A stretch of DNA of 64,000 nucleotides from NCBI RefSeq assembly GCF_002949735.1, contig NZ_CP026681.1:7780501-7844500 (forward strand). The letters run 5' to 3'. The notes beneath the pieces are model-generated. The model was not told the origin of the DNA. It searched no databases and saw only the letters and a list, made by a program, of their open reading frames with translations. Source of the stretch: Nostoc sp. 'Peltigera membranacea cyanobiont' N6 (GTDB lineage Bacteria; Cyanobacteriota; Cyanobacteriia; Cyanobacteriales; Nostocaceae). This document shows positions 35,188-43,447 of the stretch, in pieces (position 1 is the first letter of the stretch; each line of letters begins with the position of its first letter). The position numbers and the translations under genes were made by a program.

Positions 35188-36999
35188 TCAAGAGAGTTGG
35201 TGCAGGGGTATAGCGTCTTCTGTTTTCACCTGAAAGCGGGCAATCTCTTGACGCAATCCCTGCGCCACTTGGTTAAGTTGGGCTATAGCATGATTAATTT
35301 CCCGCAAGGAATCCGTAGTTTGCACAGAGGTACTGCTCAACTGCACCATCGCCTCACTAATTTGTTGCGCTCCCACAGATTGGGTTTCCATACCCTGGTT
35401 GACAAACTCAAATCGCGGATTCAAGTCTTGCACTTGCTGGATAATTTGCCCAACCTGTGTACTAATGCTGGCAACATCTTCTATATTCCGCCCTACTTCT
35501 GCGGCAAACTTGTCCATCTCCATCACACCTGTAGAGACTGACGATTGCATCTGCTTAACCATCTGCTCAATATCGAGGGTAGCAACGGCGGTTTGATCTG
35601 CTAGTCGGCGAATTTCTCTAGCAACGACAGCAAAGCCCAAGCCATACTCTCCGGCTTTTTCGGCTTCGATCGCCGCATTTAACGATAGCAGATTCGTTTG
35701 GTCTGCCACCTTGGTAATTGTGACGACGATAGTATTAATGCTATTTGCCTTTTCGCTAATTACTCCCAATCGAGATGCGATCGCATTAGTGGCTTCTGCC
35801 AACTGCCGCATAGTGGTTTCCATCCGCACTATGTCTTTTTGACTATCATTCGCCGCTGTCGTTGTGATTTGTGAAATGGCCGCAACTTGTTCCATTGCAC
35901 TTACTAATTCCCTAGAGGTAGCGGAAATTTCTTTGGTAGCGGCAGCTACCTCATTAGTAGAAGCTACCTGTTCGGTAAGCGTCCCTTCTAATTGTTTACC
36001 CGAAACTGCTATTTGAGTAGCTGAGGTAGTAACTTGGATACCTGAATGCTGTACCTGACGAATCAGAGTGTTGAGATTCTGAGTCATGCTTTGGAAAGCA
36101 GTTAAGAGTCTATTCATTTCATCTTTGCTGTTGGAATCAGCCGTGACCTGAGTTGTTAAATTACCCGTGGAAATTTGCTCTGCAACCCTAACAACACCAA
36201 GAATCTGAAACGCAATTTGTCGAGCGATTACAAACCCAAAAATAATCGCAGTTATGGGGCCAATGGCAATTCCGACAGAAATCCAGAAAATACTGCGGGC
36301 CACATTCTGTTCAACTTCTTTTTGTGTATCTGATATGTAACCTTCATTAAGTTTCAAAAGTTTACCTGCTTGGTCATCAGTTATTTTAAATAATGGTTCT
36401 TCTCTATTTGCTCCCTCAGAATCCATGCGATTACGTAATTGAATTGGTGCTTGAATAATGGCAAGCTCTGATGTTTTTTCTTTTCCTTGACGCATTAATT
36501 CAATTTGTTTTTTCCAAGGATTGCGAATACCCAGTTGAGTGAATTGTTGTTCAATATCTAACAATTTTTCATGAGCTTGCTTCCAGGCATCCAGTTGTTC
36601 TTTAAGTAAGCCATACTCTTTTTTTTCTTGTTCGCTTAATGGCGTTGCTTCGTACTGTTTAATACCTTCATTAATCTGTTTCCAAGCATCCTGGATTTGA
36701 GCTATTGCACCTTGTCTTTCAGTAACAGTGACTTCAGGATCGAATAGTAACCGTTCTGCCGATTGGATTTGTGTCTGACCTTCGTTAATCTTCCATATCC
36801 CGGACACACTGGGAATGTTATCCGTCGCCAGTATATTAATGTACTGATTTAACTCGTTGGTGGTGAACCATCCCAGCAAGGCCATCGTGAGTACAATCAG
36901 TCCCATGAAAAAAAATGAACCGATCAACCGTGTTTGCAAGGTCATGTTCTTGAACATTGGATATCCTACTGTTCCTCTGTTGCTGTAAAACGCATTCAT
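35188..36999 (-). CDS. Methyl-accepting chemotaxis protein (WspA-like)
   Basis: A 603-residue membrane receptor. It has a first membrane helix near 25-47, a periplasmic helical sensor of about 185 residues, a second helix near 235-260, HAMP (IARQIAFQILGVVRVAEQISTGNLTTQV) and a long signalling coiled coil. The tip reads TNLLSLNAAIEAEKAGEYGLGFAVVAREIRRLADQ, diagnostic for MCPs. It ends without the NWETF-type CheR-tethering pentapeptide. Ligand is unknown; WspA relatives respond to surface or envelope stress. An alternative start is the ATG at 36957. Confidence 0.92.
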   Translation of the reverse strand: MNAFYSNRGTVGYPMFKNMTLQTRLIGSFFFMGLIVLTMALLGWFTTNELNQYINILATDNIPSVSGIWKINEGQTQIQSAERLLFDPEVTVTERQGAIAQIQDAWKQINEGIKQYEATPLSEQEKKEYGLLKEQLDAWKQAHEKLLDIEQQFTQLGIRNPWKKQIELMRQGKEKTSELAIIQAPIQLRNRMDSEGANREEPLFKITDDQAGKLLKLNEGYISDTQKEVEQNVARSIFWISVGIAIGPITAIIFGFVIARQIAFQILGVVRVAEQISTGNLTTQVTADSNSKDEMNRLLTAFQSMTQNLNTLIRQVQHSGIQVTTSATQIAVSGKQLEGTLTEQVASTNEVAAATKEISATSRELVSAMEQVAAISQITTTAANDSQKDIVRMETTMRQLAEATNAIASRLGVISEKANSINTIVVTITKVADQTNLLSLNAAIEAEKAGEYGLGFAVVAREIRRLADQTAVATLDIEQMVKQMQSSVSTGVMEMDKFAAEVGRNIEDVASISTQVGQIIQQVQDLNPRFEFVNQGMETQSVGAQQISEAMVQLSSTSVQTTDSLREINHAIAQLNQVAQGLRQEIARFQVKTEDAIPLHQLS

Positions 37000-37231
37000 C
37001 TCTTAAAATTCCCAAATCATAAACAAGATGAACGGTTTGTATTTTTATTTTTAAACAAATTATTAAGTAGCTAGCTTAGTTCAGAGACTAGCTTTTCCTT
37101 CTGATGTGAAAGTGTTGAGTGCTGAGTAAGAAGTTTGAGTATCTGAGGTGGATGAATCCCAATACTGCGTAGGTTTTAAATATAGCGGTTCTCAGTTGAG
37201 TCTAATACAGACCTAACCCCCAGCCCCTTCC

Positions 37232-37455
37232 CTACAAGGCTACGGTGTATACACAAGTCTCTTGATCTGAACCTTTAATGCATCGCCCTGCACGTTTGTT
37301 GTATCAACTTGCACCTTTGTTGCATCGCCCTGCACGTTGGTTGTATCGACTCGCACCTTTGTTGCATCAACCTGCACGTTTGTTGTATTGACTCGCACCT
37401 TTGTTGCATCGCCCTGCACGTTGGTTGTATCGACTCGCACCTTTGTTGCATTGGC
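37232..37455. repeat. Second 21-bp repeat array (nine units) with one flanking terminal repeat
   Basis: It starts with CTACAAGGCTACGGTGTATA-CACAAGTCT, the same left end as the 34.1-kb element. From 37267 to 37455 there are nine tandem 21-bp units alternating CTGCACGTTGGTTGTATCGA-C and TCGCACCTTTGTTGCATCGC-C. No matching right end follows, so this copy appears truncated. A 109-codon minus-strand frame through it (T-N-V-Q-G-D-A-T-K-V repeats) is repeat-driven. Confidence 0.85.
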
Positions 37456-37491
37456 AAGCTTAAAGTGTTGCAATAAATTTTCTTGTGGGGT

Positions 37492-37616
37492 GGACATCTT
37501 GTCCGCCCCGGACGGGCGAGACGCCCATCCCACAAGAGTTAGATAAGCTAAAACACATTTAATTTGCATATTAAAATTTTCTCAATGTCTTGTGGGGTGG
37601 GCATCTTGCCCGCCCT
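37492..37616. repeat. Two copies of the CTTGTGGGGTGGGC hairpin repeat
   Basis: 37492-37536 starts CTTGTGGGGTGGAC and ends GCCCATCCCACAAG, with two nested stems. 37589-37616 (CTTGTGGGGTGGGC ATCTT GCCCGCCC) is a shorter relative lacking the terminal CCACAAG. Both match the family member at 14757-14789. They sit just downstream of the cheR stop codon and may fold in the transcript. Confidence 0.75.
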
Positions 37617-37628
37617 GATTATGCAACT

Positions 37629-38900
37629 TTAATGCTTATTTAATCGGTGAATTCGTTGCCAGAGAAGATTAGCACTATCCGCATTCCCTTGATGTTCTTT
37701 GAGTAATGCCAGATGAGTCAGCGCTTCTTGGTGAGTCGGTTGTAAATAAATTGCTTTTTGAAAAGATTGTGCCGCCCGCTCATTTTGTGACATCGCTTGC
37801 TGCACCTGACCTAGTAAAAGATATGCTTCAGTACTCGCCTGATTTTGGTTGAGATAGTCGTTGCATAATTTAACCGCCTCATCTAATCGACCTCGATCGG
37901 CTAAAGCTCTAGCTGTTTCTAACAAATTTACCTTTAAGTCTATTGGCAATATCGGATTCTGGGAAGCAACACTTAACCTCTCTTGGGCGACAAATTGGGA
38001 ATGGTTTTTTTTCGGTAGCTGTCGCTTGTTGAGAACATCTATATTTTTGTCTGTGAAGCCTTGTCTCTGAAGATTTGGATGATGATTTTTGCGAACATTT
38101 TCGCCTCCCGTAGACTTTCGATGAGCAACTACTGAATTTTGACGAACTGAGATCAATTGAGTTTTAAACAATAACCAAGTTTCAGCGTGTCCCACAAATA
38201 GCAAGCCTTTTTCCCTTAGCAACCTTTCTAAGACTTGAATGCTGCGCTCTTTTGTTGTCACATCGAAGTAAATCAACAGGTTACGGCAAAAGACTACATC
38301 ATAAAGCGGCGTGTCAGCTAGAAAAACCGGATCTGCCAAGTTGCCATTAATAAAATTCACCATATTTTTCACCTGTTCGCACAGGTGATATCCTGCTTCA
38401 GTTGCCTGAAAATAGCGCTCTTGAAACGATTGGCTATTGCCGCGAAACGAATATTGATTGTAGATTGCTCGTTGGGCTTTTAGTAGGCACTTGTTGCTAA
38501 CATCAACAGCATCGATGTGAATGTTTGTCGAATTTAATCCTGCTTCCAAAAGAGCGATCGCAATGGAATATGGTTCTTCACCCGTTGCACAGGGTACACT
38601 CAAAACCCGCAATACATTCTGGGGATTTTTTGGCAACCATTCAGATAATACGTAATGCTTCAGAAATGCAAAAGACTCTGGTTCTCGAAAAAACCAAGTT
38701 TCTGGAACAATTACACAGTCAATCAGTGCTTCCCATTCCTGGGTAGATACCTGTAACTTCCCCAAGTAGTGAGCAATATCCGTTATACCGCAATCTGCCA
38801 TGCGTTGATAAATTGCACTTGCGATCGCATCAGCACCAATAGAATTTGCATCTAAACCAATCTTGCTTTTTAGTAAAGCTTCAATAACAGATTGTGCCAT
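37629..38900 (-). CDS. CheR methyltransferase with C-terminal TPR repeats (WspC-like)
   Basis: A 423-residue SAM-dependent MCP methyltransferase. The CheR all-alpha N-terminus (1-75) is followed by PETWFFREPESF, the SAM site VLSVPCATGEEPYSIAIALLEA near 100, and DVVFCRNLLIYFD near 205. After a linker, two or three TPR units occupy about 325-420 (LLETARALADRGRLDEAVKLCNDYL, AYLLLGQVQQAMSQNERAAQSFQKAI). TPR-tailed CheR is characteristic of Wsp systems. It lies 21 bases after the CheW gene. Confidence 0.9.
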   Translation of the reverse strand: MAQSVIEALLKSKIGLDANSIGADAIASAIYQRMADCGITDIAHYLGKLQVSTQEWEALIDCVIVPETWFFREPESFAFLKHYVLSEWLPKNPQNVLRVLSVPCATGEEPYSIAIALLEAGLNSTNIHIDAVDVSNKCLLKAQRAIYNQYSFRGNSQSFQERYFQATEAGYHLCEQVKNMVNFINGNLADPVFLADTPLYDVVFCRNLLIYFDVTTKERSIQVLERLLREKGLLFVGHAETWLLFKTQLISVRQNSVVAHRKSTGGENVRKNHHPNLQRQGFTDKNIDVLNKRQLPKKNHSQFVAQERLSVASQNPILPIDLKVNLLETARALADRGRLDEAVKLCNDYLNQNQASTEAYLLLGQVQQAMSQNERAAQSFQKAIYLQPTHQEALTHLALLKEHQGNADSANLLWQRIHRLNKH

Positions 38901-38921
38901 TTATAGAGTCTTCAGACCAAT

Positions 38922-39404
38922 CTAAAATCTAGTATTGTGATGACTTTCTGGCAAGAGATTGACTTGCTGCGCTTCTGACAACAAGTACTCAATGCGAAGA
39001 CACTGAATCATCCCTCGATCATCTACAATCATCTTGCCCAAATATGGCGCTGTATCTATCTGGATATTGGGATTAACAAATTCAGACTCAGACTTATGTA
39101 ATGTTTCTACAACTTGTTCTGTCATCAAACCCAAAATATAGGGAGCCTGAAGTTCTGCATTATTACTCCCCCAATAATTGACTAGGACAATTCTAGTACT
39201 CAGGTACTCACTGGAAGGTTTACCACGCATCAACTGACATAAATCGATTACTGGTACAATGCGTCCCCGATAATTAAAAACACCAGCGATATGCTCAGGC
39301 TGGTGAGGCAAACTTTTGAGTACAACAAGTGGTATTACTTCTATAACCTGTCGGCTTTCTATGGCATATCGCTCATTCCCAATGTTGAGAAGTAACATTA
39401 GCAT
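38922..39404 (-). CDS. CheW coupling protein (WspB-like)
   Basis: A 160-residue single CheW domain (LLLNIGNERYAIESRQVIEVIPLVVLKSLPHQPEHIAGVFNYRGRIVPVIDLCQLM). It is the first gene of the minus-strand chemosensory cluster and would couple the MCP to the CheA hybrid. Divergent from the Rpn-family gene; the 147-base gap should hold the cluster promoter. Confidence 0.9.
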   Translation of the reverse strand: MLMLLLNIGNERYAIESRQVIEVIPLVVLKSLPHQPEHIAGVFNYRGRIVPVIDLCQLMRGKPSSEYLSTRIVLVNYWGSNNAELQAPYILGLMTEQVVETLHKSESEFVNPNIQIDTAPYLGKMIVDDRGMIQCLRIEYLLSEAQQVNLLPESHHNTRF

Positions 39405-39551
39405 TAACTTACATCTCCAGTGCTAGCTTTTGTATTACTTGTTTAACATAAAATAAAATCGTAGCAATAGATTGGGTTAACTAAAGGAAACCCAATACCA
39501 ACAAATTTAATTTTTTTCAAAAATACTCGATACCTTTACTTGAAGGCTGCT

Positions 39552-40325
39552 ATGTATGACAATATCTGTAAATTCATTGCCGAAAACTTCAAAGATGACT
39601 TGGCAACTTGGTTACTAGGTTCACCGATTAAATTAACAGAACTTAGCCCTACTGAATTATCAAGCGAACCAATTCGCGCCGATTCGTTAATTTTATTGCA
39701 ATCTGATGATTTAGTTCTGCATACCGAATTTCAAACCGACCCTGATGAAGATATCCCCTTTCGGATGTTAGATTATCGAGTTAGGGTTTATCGCCGCTTT
39801 CCTAACAAAGAAATGCGTCAAATAGTAATCTATTTGAGAAAAACCAGTTCAGAATTAGTCAGTGAAAATAGTTTTAGATTAAATAACACTTACCATCAGT
39901 TTGAAGTAATACGTCTGTGGGAACAACCGACAGACAGGTTTATGAGTATTCCAGGTTTATTACCCTTTGCCGTGCTAAGTCAAACAAACGATCCTACAAT
40001 GGTATTAACCCAAGTAGCCAAAGCAATTGAAGCAATTAGCGATCGCCAGCTACAAAGAAATATAGCTGCTGCCAGTGGAATTTTAGCAGGTCTGGTGCTA
40101 AATAAAAATGTAATTAGCAAGATATTAAGGAGTGAGATTATGCGCGAATCAGTCATTTATCAACAAATCCTAGAAGAAGGTGAAGCTAAAGGTGAAGCAG
40201 AAACAAGAAGAAAGTTGGCTTTAAATTTGTTGCGAATTGGAATGAATTTAGAACAAATTGCTCAAGTTACTGAATTATCCCTTGAGCAAGTTCAAGTTTT
40301 ACATGAGGAGATTCAAAAATCTTAA
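39552..40325 (+). CDS. Rpn-family recombination-promoting nuclease/putative transposase
   Basis: A 257-residue protein starting MYDNICKFIAENFKDDLATWLLGSP. The PD-(D/E)XK nuclease core is at about 40-130 (RADSLILLQSDDLVLHTEFQTDPDEDIPFRMLDYRVRVYR, with Asp and Glu-x-Gln metal ligands, then IVIYLRKT). A helical C-terminus includes ILAGLVLNKN and EIMRESVIYQQILEEGEAKGEAE. A TTG at 39540 extends the frame but the ATG fits better. Such genes are multicopy in Nostoc. It appears complete, unlike the fragment at 23572-23946. Confidence 0.85.
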   Translation: MYDNICKFIAENFKDDLATWLLGSPIKLTELSPTELSSEPIRADSLILLQSDDLVLHTEFQTDPDEDIPFRMLDYRVRVYRRFPNKEMRQIVIYLRKTSSELVSENSFRLNNTYHQFEVIRLWEQPTDRFMSIPGLLPFAVLSQTNDPTMVLTQVAKAIEAISDRQLQRNIAAASGILAGLVLNKNVISKILRSEIMRESVIYQQILEEGEAKGEAETRRKLALNLLRIGMNLEQIAQVTELSLEQVQVLHEEIQKS

Positions 40326-40366
40326 TTTTAATTAATAGTTTTAAAAAATACGTGGACATACAAATA

Positions 40367-40386
40367 AAACCCGCATTGGCGGGTTT
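40367..40386. terminator. Intrinsic terminator between convergent genes
   Basis: AAACCCGC and GCGGGTTT pair perfectly around an ATTG loop, followed on the plus strand by CAATGTTTTTA. It serves the Rpn gene and, on the other strand, probably asnS. Confidence 0.75.
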
Positions 40387-40455
40387 CAATGTTTTTATTA
40401 ATCCGCGCAGACGGAATTGGTTTGTGTAGACGCGATAACAGGTCTAAAATTTAAA

Positions 40456-41847
40456 CTAAAACTCAGCACTTTGTGGTGTACGCGGAAAGGGAATCACATC
40501 ACGAATATTTCCCATACCCGTAATAAATTGCACGAGTCGTTCAAAACCCAACCCAAAACCGGCGTGAGGAACAGTACCATAACGACGCAAATCCAGATAC
40601 CACCACAAGTCTTCTGGGTTTAATCCTTGCGCTAATACACGGCGTTCTAGAACTTCCAGGCGTTCTTCGCGCTGAGAACCGCCGACAATTTCGCCAATTT
40701 TCGGTGCGAGAATATCCATTGCGCGGACGGTTTTTTCATCGTCGTTCAAGCGCATATAAAAGGCTTTGATTTGCGCTGGGTAATCTGTGACAATTACTGG
40801 CTTTTTAAACTGTTGTTCAGCTAGATATCGTTCGTGTTCTGATTGTAAATCTAAACCCCAACTCACTGGATATTCAAACTTAACATCAGCTTTTTCTAAA
40901 AGTGCGATCGCTTCTGTATAAGTTAAGCGTTCAAATTGATTGTTAATAATATTTTCGGCTGTGGACAACACAGACTTATCAATGCGTTCATTGAAAAATT
41001 CCATGTCTTCTGGGCAAGTTTCCAATACATATTTAAAAATGTGTTTGAGAAACGCTTCAGCCAAATCCATATCGCCTTCTAAGTCACAAAAAGCCATTTC
41101 TGGCTCAACCATCCAAAATTCTGCTAGGTGGCGGGAGGTGTTGGAATTTTCGGCACGGAAGGTAGGGCCAAATGTGTAGACGTTGCTAAACGCCATCGCC
41201 ATAACTTCCGCTTCCAATTGGCCGCTAACTGTTAAATATGTGGGTTTAGCAAAAAAGTCTTGGCTGTAATCTACTGCTTGATTTTCTGTGCGGGGAATAT
41301 TCTTTAAATCCAAACTGGTAACGCTAAATAGTTCACCTGCGCCTTCGCAGTCGCTAGCAGTGATGATGGGTGTGTGTACCCACAAAAAGCCTCTTTCTTG
41401 GAAAAATTGGTGAATTGCTGCCGAACAAGCATTTCTGACGCGGAAAACTGCACCAAAAGAATTGGTACGCGATCGCAAATGTCCAATGGTTCGCAGAAAC
41501 TCAAAGGAATGGCGTTTCTTTTGCAGGGGATATGTATCGGGATCGGCTTCGCCGTAAACTTTCACTGTCTCGGCTTTCAATTCAATTCGCTGTCCTTTCC
41601 CAAGAGAAGCCACTAGCACCCCTGTCGCTTCCACAGCAGCACCCGTATTCAATTTTTTTAATATAGCTTCGTAATCTGGCAAATCCTGATTAATGACGAC
41701 TTGCAAATTAGCTAGTGATGAGCCGTCATTGACTTCAATAAAAGCAAACCCTTTAGACTCGCGTTTCGTCCGCACCCAGCCTTGCACTTGGAGAGACTCA
41801 TCAGGTTGGCCACTTCGCAATATTTCTGCAATCCGTCGATTTACCAT
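40456..41847 (-). CDS. asnS: Asparagine--tRNA ligase
   Basis: A 463-residue class IIb aminoacyl-tRNA synthetase. The OB-fold anticodon domain is at 10-100 (VQGWVRTKRESKGFAFIEVNDGS) and the catalytic core follows. Motif 2 reads TFRAENSNTSRHLAEFWMVEPEMAF and motif 3 PHAGFGLGFERLVQFITG. The SNTSRH form of motif 2 distinguishes AsnRS from AspRS. A coiled-coil protein gene ends three bases upstream, so they are co-transcribed. Confidence 0.97.
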   Translation of the reverse strand: MVNRRIAEILRSGQPDESLQVQGWVRTKRESKGFAFIEVNDGSSLANLQVVINQDLPDYEAILKKLNTGAAVEATGVLVASLGKGQRIELKAETVKVYGEADPDTYPLQKKRHSFEFLRTIGHLRSRTNSFGAVFRVRNACSAAIHQFFQERGFLWVHTPIITASDCEGAGELFSVTSLDLKNIPRTENQAVDYSQDFFAKPTYLTVSGQLEAEVMAMAFSNVYTFGPTFRAENSNTSRHLAEFWMVEPEMAFCDLEGDMDLAEAFLKHIFKYVLETCPEDMEFFNERIDKSVLSTAENIINNQFERLTYTEAIALLEKADVKFEYPVSWGLDLQSEHERYLAEQQFKKPVIVTDYPAQIKAFYMRLNDDEKTVRAMDILAPKIGEIVGGSQREERLEVLERRVLAQGLNPEDLWWYLDLRRYGTVPHAGFGLGFERLVQFITGMGNIRDVIPFPRTPQSAEF

Positions 41848-41849
41848 AT

Positions 41850-42212
41850 TTATCCAGCATAAGACTTTAATATCCAGCCTATGATAACGCCCATTCCACC
41901 AAAGCGGACGACTTGCCAGAAAGGTTTTTTCAGGCTATGCCAAGAAAATAACTGGCTTTCTAAGTTTAGTTCTAGCCTTTCCAACTGCTGTTGAATGTGC
42001 CGTAACTCTGCTTTGATTTCTGGTGTCTGAGATTTATTGTGCTTTAGTCGATCCCTATGCTGTTGCCATTGTGCATGTTGCTGGCGATCGCGTTGCACTT
42101 GTTCGTAACGTTCTCTTAAGGATAGGAGCGATCGCTCTACTTCCTCTAATTCTTGTTCAAAATCTGGTTCGGGATTTTCTGCTGACGGCTGTGATTGTTT
42201 TGGCGGCTTCAT
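41850..42212 (-). CDS. Hypothetical coiled-coil protein with C-terminal membrane helix
   Basis: A 120-residue protein. An acidic, proline-containing N-terminus is followed by a strongly heptad-like coiled coil at about 18-90 (QELEEVERSLLSLRERYEQVQRDRQQH, ELRHIQQQLERLELNLESQL). A hydrophobic segment closes it (VVRFGGMGVIIGWILKSYAG), probably a tail anchor. Family not recognised. It directly precedes asnS (2-base gap) and is divergent from the DUF6439-like gene 44 bases away. Confidence 0.6.
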   Translation of the reverse strand: MKPPKQSQPSAENPEPDFEQELEEVERSLLSLRERYEQVQRDRQQHAQWQQHRDRLKHNKSQTPEIKAELRHIQQQLERLELNLESQLFSWHSLKKPFWQVVRFGGMGVIIGWILKSYAG

Positions 42213-42256
42213 TTACAAGTAGTAAAGTAGAAGTAAATGCAAATGTGCCAATAGTT

Positions 42257-42535
42257 ATGTCCCAATCTACCCAGCTGCCGAAAACCAGTCAACTGAATGA
42301 ACTTAGTACTCTGGAACTAGCTCAAGCCTTGATGGAAAGACTAAGCATTTCCCCTAACGATTGGCATCGCCTCAAGTCTAACCGCAATTCCCGCGCTAAT
42401 GAACAAGTGGCAGCAGCTATCGTGTATCTTTTGAAGAATCAGCCACAAGAAGCTCAAGCTAGATTAGAACAGGCAATTGGTTGGTTAGATCGCTCCATTT
42501 CTGCCCCTCCTTGTCCAACTCACGGAAAAAGTTAA
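42257..42535 (+). CDS. DUF6439-like conserved cyanobacterial protein
   Basis: A 92-residue helical protein, MSQSTQLPKTSQLNELSTLELAQALMERLSISPNDWHRLKSNRNSRANEQVAAAIVYLLKNQPQEAQARLEQAIGWLDRSISAPPCPTHGKS. It matches a small protein family restricted to cyanobacteria. A longer frame reaches back to 42023 but overlaps the opposing coiled-coil gene; the ATG at 42257 is the likely start. Function unknown. Confidence 0.7.
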   Translation: MSQSTQLPKTSQLNELSTLELAQALMERLSISPNDWHRLKSNRNSRANEQVAAAIVYLLKNQPQEAQARLEQAIGWLDRSISAPPCPTHGKS

Positions 42536-42605
42536 AAGTTAGGAGTGAGGAGTTAAAAGTTTTAAATTATTAACTCCTCACTCCTATTCCCAACTCTAAA
42601 GTACG

Positions 42606-43055
42606 CTACCGTCGCAGAGATAAACGGGGACGGTTTTCCATTTGTTTACAAAGCCTTAATTCTGTGCCTTTGCGGTTCCACTCCACCCGATCAAAAATGT
42701 GATGGAGAAGACATAAACCACGCCCACTTTCTGATTCATCTGGTGGTAAATAGTCTGTTGCTTCTTCTTCATTAGTAGATGAAGGAGTAAAGCCGCTACC
42801 CTGGTCTGATATTATCCACCAATATTGATTATCTATTAAGGAAAAACGCACTAGAACTGTTTTGCTTGGATCGAGATTATTGCCATGTTTAGCTGCGTTT
42901 ACTAGGGCTTCTTGAAGTCCTAGCCGCAGTTCAGATTGTAATTTTGCTGGGATTTCTGCCAACAGTAAATCTAAGATTGGACAAAGGTAGAGAGTTGAGG
43001 CAAAACTAATAGTGCCCCAATAACGTGCAACTGGACGGAGTGAAATTGTAATCAC
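42606..43055 (-). CDS. Anti-sigma-factor-type serine kinase (HATPase_c, RsbW-like)
   Basis: A 149-residue single GHKL ATPase domain: LRLGLQEALVNAAKHGNNLDPSK (N box) near residue 43, IISDQGSGFTP (G1) near 80, and SGRGLCLLHHIFD (G2) near 109. Such proteins phosphorylate STAS antagonists and bind sigma factors. No sigma factor or STAS gene is adjacent; the nearest STAS gene in this window is at 17175-17543. Confidence 0.85.
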   Translation of the reverse strand: MITISLRPVARYWGTISFASTLYLCPILDLLLAEIPAKLQSELRLGLQEALVNAAKHGNNLDPSKTVLVRFSLIDNQYWWIISDQGSGFTPSSTNEEEATDYLPPDESESGRGLCLLHHIFDRVEWNRKGTELRLCKQMENRPRLSLRR

Positions 43056-43447
43056 AAGAGAAACCCCATAGCTTTCAGTTAGCTAGACATCAGTTTGCTA
43101 TTACAGGCACCCTGATAAAACTTGAGGTGGTCATGCTGCCTTCAAACTTGCGTCTTTAAAACTAAATTTTGAAAATGCTAGGGAGCATTAGCCCTATAGT
43201 ATGAGTTGGGATTGTTTAGATATATAACAACGGCTCGAATAGTTTTGATAATGAATTTAGCAACTTAAAAAGATGCTAATAATTTAACAGAGCATGGCAA
43301 ACTCTGGTTAATTGCCGATTTGTCATTTACACAATTCAATCCATATTTCTAAGAACCTATGCAACTTGAATTTATTTAAACAAAACCAATTTTTATTTTC
43401 AGCTTAATTCAATTTTAGCATCTTTAGTATGCACCAGACTAAAAATT
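43056..43447. other. Intergenic region between anti-sigma ATPase and rlmD
   Basis: No gene seen. A small stem (AATGCT/AGCATT, 43174-43189) overlaps an alternative stem (TAGGG/CCCTA, 43179-43196). The rest is AT-rich. Confidence 0.4.

Noticed and set aside
37240..37569. 109-codon minus frame with TNVQGDATKV repeats
   Set aside because: Repeat-driven; continues into an unrelated hairpin repeat at its start.
42023..42256. N-terminal extension of the DUF6439-like gene
   Set aside because: It overlaps the opposing coiled-coil gene and adds a sequence without family support; ATG at 42257 is preferred.
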